A DNA stretch of 64,000 nt, taken from assembly GCA_964569025.1 (NCBI GenBank), contig CAZMSQ010000001.1, positions 1 through 64,000 of the forward strand, in the 5' to 3' direction. A model generated the notes under the pieces. It did no database searches. It was given only the letters and a program-made list of their open reading frames with translations, and had not been told where the DNA came from. Made by a program: the position numbers and the translations under genes. Of the stretch, positions 62,795-64,000 are shown piece after piece (the first letter of the stretch is position 1; each line of letters begins with the position of its first letter). The DNA comes from CAZMSQ01 sp964569025 (lineage in GTDB: Bacteria; Bacteroidota; Bacteroidia; Chitinophagales; Saprospiraceae).

Positions 62795-63572
62795 AAACAA
62801 TAAAGTAGGGGTTCAGGAGCTCTTCCTTGTTGTATCTCAGTGGAGTGCCGGTCTCTGCCTCAAGAACCTGGCCACCAGCGGCCTCCACAACCGCCTGTGC
62901 GGCAGCAGTGTCCCATTCGCTTGTTGGCCCCAACCGAGGATAAATGTGCGCTCGTCCATTGGCAACCATCAAAAATTTCAGCGAACTACCAACCGAAAGA
63001 GTCGTTGGCTCATTCAATGATGCAAGGTACTGACGGGTTGCCTCATTCAGGTGGCTTCTGGAACAAACTACCGTAAGCCTTGAATCTCTAAGACTGAATG
63101 CAGGCACCTGTATTTTTGTCTTTTCTCCCCCTTTCTCGACATATGCGGTTTGCTCATACCCAACATATAAATCGTCTGTCACTGGAGCATACACCACACC
63201 CAACACGGGAGTATTGCCACGAACCAGAGCGATATTGACAGTAAATTCACCATTTCGTTTCAAAAATTCTTTCGTCCCGTCAAGTGGGTCTACCAGCCAG
63301 AAAGCAGGGTATTTGCTTCGCTCTTCAAAGGGAATTGCCTTATTCTCTTCAGATATGATAGGCATAAAAGGCTCCAATTCGGCAAGTGCGGCGCAGATGA
63401 CCGTATTAGAGGCAAAATCAGCTTCAGTGACAGGAGAATTATCGGCTTTGGCAATCACCTGAACAGTGTCTGCCCGCTCATACACCTCAAGGATGGCATG
63501 ACCTGCAGCCCGTGCAACCTCACCTACTACAGGGGCCAGATTATCAAAAGAATAGGAGTTAGAATCAAACAT
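62775..63572 (-). CDS. cysQ: 3'(2'),5'-bisphosphate nucleotidase CysQ
   Basis: A 265-residue inositol-monophosphatase-fold enzyme that removes the 3' phosphate from PAP, the by-product of sulfate activation. The metal-binding motif WLVDPLDGTKEFLKRNGEFT lies near residue 91, EENK near residue 70, and the third motif GPTSEWDTAAAQAVVEAAGG near 215. Other members of the fold act on inositol phosphates, but the motif and length favour CysQ. Its last 20 bases overlap the GT2 gene and it is divergent from galE. Confidence 0.92.
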   Translation of the reverse strand: MFDSNSYSFDNLAPVVGEVARAAGHAILEVYERADTVQVIAKADNSPVTEADFASNTVICAALAELEPFMPIISEENKAIPFEERSKYPAFWLVDPLDGTKEFLKRNGEFTVNIALVRGNTPVLGVVYAPVTDDLYVGYEQTAYVEKGGEKTKIQVPAFSLRDSRLTVVCSRSHLNEATRQYLASLNEPTTLSVGSSLKFLMVANGRAHIYPRLGPTSEWDTAAAQAVVEAAGGQVLEAETGTPLRYNKEELLNPYFIVYGQVRD

Positions 63573-63659
63573 ATTTCAGGGTTGGCAAGACTTAGAAAGG
63601 AAAATGGCTGCACCCCGAAACCCCAAAGTGCCGCCAGTGAGATGTTGCAGGATTTGAAG

Positions 63660-63678
63660 TACCTTTGCGTCAAAGGTA
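63660..63678. promoter_or_regulatory. Symmetrical -7 box between cysQ and galE
   Basis: TACCTTTG, CGT, CAAAGGTA is a perfect 8-base inverted repeat, and each arm read outward is a TAnnTTTG -7 box. It could serve as overlapping face-to-face promoters for cysQ and galE, or as an operator over one of them. No clear -33 boxes are seen on either side. Confidence 0.5.
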
Positions 63679-63684
63679 GTAAGA

Positions 63685-64000
63685 ATGCATAAGATACTGG
63701 TGACTGGGGGGTGCGGGTACATCGGGAGCCATACAGCAGTGGATTTGTTGGAGAATGGGTATGATGTGGTTGTTGTCGATAATCTAGCGAATGCCGACGC
63801 TGATATTCTAGAGAGAATAGCGAAAATTACAGGACGGAAACCAATCTTTTATCCGACAGATCTTCGTGACAAAGAAGCCTTGGAGCGCGTCTTTCAGGCA
63901 CACCCTGATATTGCCGGGATCATCCATTTTGCGGCTTTCAAAATGGTGGGAGAGTCTGTGGAAAACCCCCTTGAGTATTTTGACAACAATATAGTTGGAC
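63685..64000 (+). CDS. galE: UDP-glucose 4-epimerase, N-terminal part (runs off window)
   Basis: The first 105 residues of a short-chain dehydrogenase-type epimerase, cut by the window edge. The NAD-binding GxxGxxG is VTGGCGYIGSHTAVDLLENG (residues about 6-25), followed by VVVDNLANAD, TDLRDKEALE and IIHFAAFKMVGESVENPLEY, the last being specific for GalE. It interconverts UDP-glucose and UDP-galactose for surface glycans. ATG at 63685 lies just after the symmetrical -7 element, so the leader would be very short. Confidence 0.93.
   Translation, partial: MHKILVTGGCGYIGSHTAVDLLENGYDVVVVDNLANADADILERIAKITGRKPIFYPTDLRDKEALERVFQAHPDIAGIIHFAAFKMVGESVENPLEYFDNNIVG

Overview
The window reads as chromosome of a free-living, probably aquatic, member of the Bacteroidota. 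The signs are a GldH gliding lipoprotein; several secreted proteins ending in type IX secretion (T9SS) sorting domains with a PNP start motif; a DUF3078 outer-membrane protein; the small basic mS38-like protein; an HU-TPR-RNase G neighbourhood; and promoters of the Bacteroidota type (TTTG, 19-20 bases, TAnnTTTG). The dockerin-like 'WPGDVDNNG' secreted protein and the 471-residue helical protein before pheS suggest the Saprospiria (Lewinella-like), but this is inference.

Layout. 0-1.6 kb is a genomic scar: an Rhs core fragment running into an oppositely oriented, stop-containing reading frame. It is followed by tRNA-Gln, hpt and an M28 peptidase. 3.9-8.5 kb holds a DUF3078 porin-like protein, HU, a TPR protein, the mS38-like protein, RNase G and a tiny lipoprotein. 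8.8-13.2 kb is a phenylacetate catabolic operon, paaE-tetR-paaABCD, with a clear promoter and an overlapping inverted repeat. 13.3-21.4 kb holds an M16 protease homologue without catalytic residues and a TetR-controlled RND efflux operon (tetR, tolC, membrane fusion protein, pump). 21.5-30.2 kb has three ECF sigma factor genes with anti-sigma-like partners. Among them lie a reelin-like T9SS protein, an acyltransferase, a CotH/lamin-tail protein, a Spy-like protein and an EamA transporter.

30.3-48.8 kb is mostly housekeeping: a catalytically dead M1 peptidase with a barrel-like C-terminus, uvrC, uppS-bamA-gldH, a DUF3299-like protein, rsfS-ftsH, birA, and a run of mltD, hisS, pheS and a helical protein. 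48.9-58.0 kb is an exported-protein region: a promoter-to-terminator short transcript, a tail-fibre-like protein, a reprolysin-like metalloprotease, a dockerin/cohesin-like protein, a lipoprotein with three PepSY-like modules joined by poly-aspartate, a GH5 glycosidase and a VOC lipoprotein. 58.1-64 kb holds an O-antigen ligase, pdxA, rsmA, yqeY, a GT2 glycosyltransferase, cysQ and the start of galE.

The points most worth following up are these. The promoter of the short transcript at 48.93 kb and that of the dockerin-like gene at 51.89 kb share a long upstream element with identical spacing. One ECF sigma promoter is bracketed by 13-base inverted repeats built from TTGTTnAACAA. The lipoprotein at 53.2 kb has a 28-aspartate linker. 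The M1 peptidase has lost both zinc histidines (YELSR in place of HExxH). I see no CRISPR array, intact insertion sequence, rRNA or replication origin.
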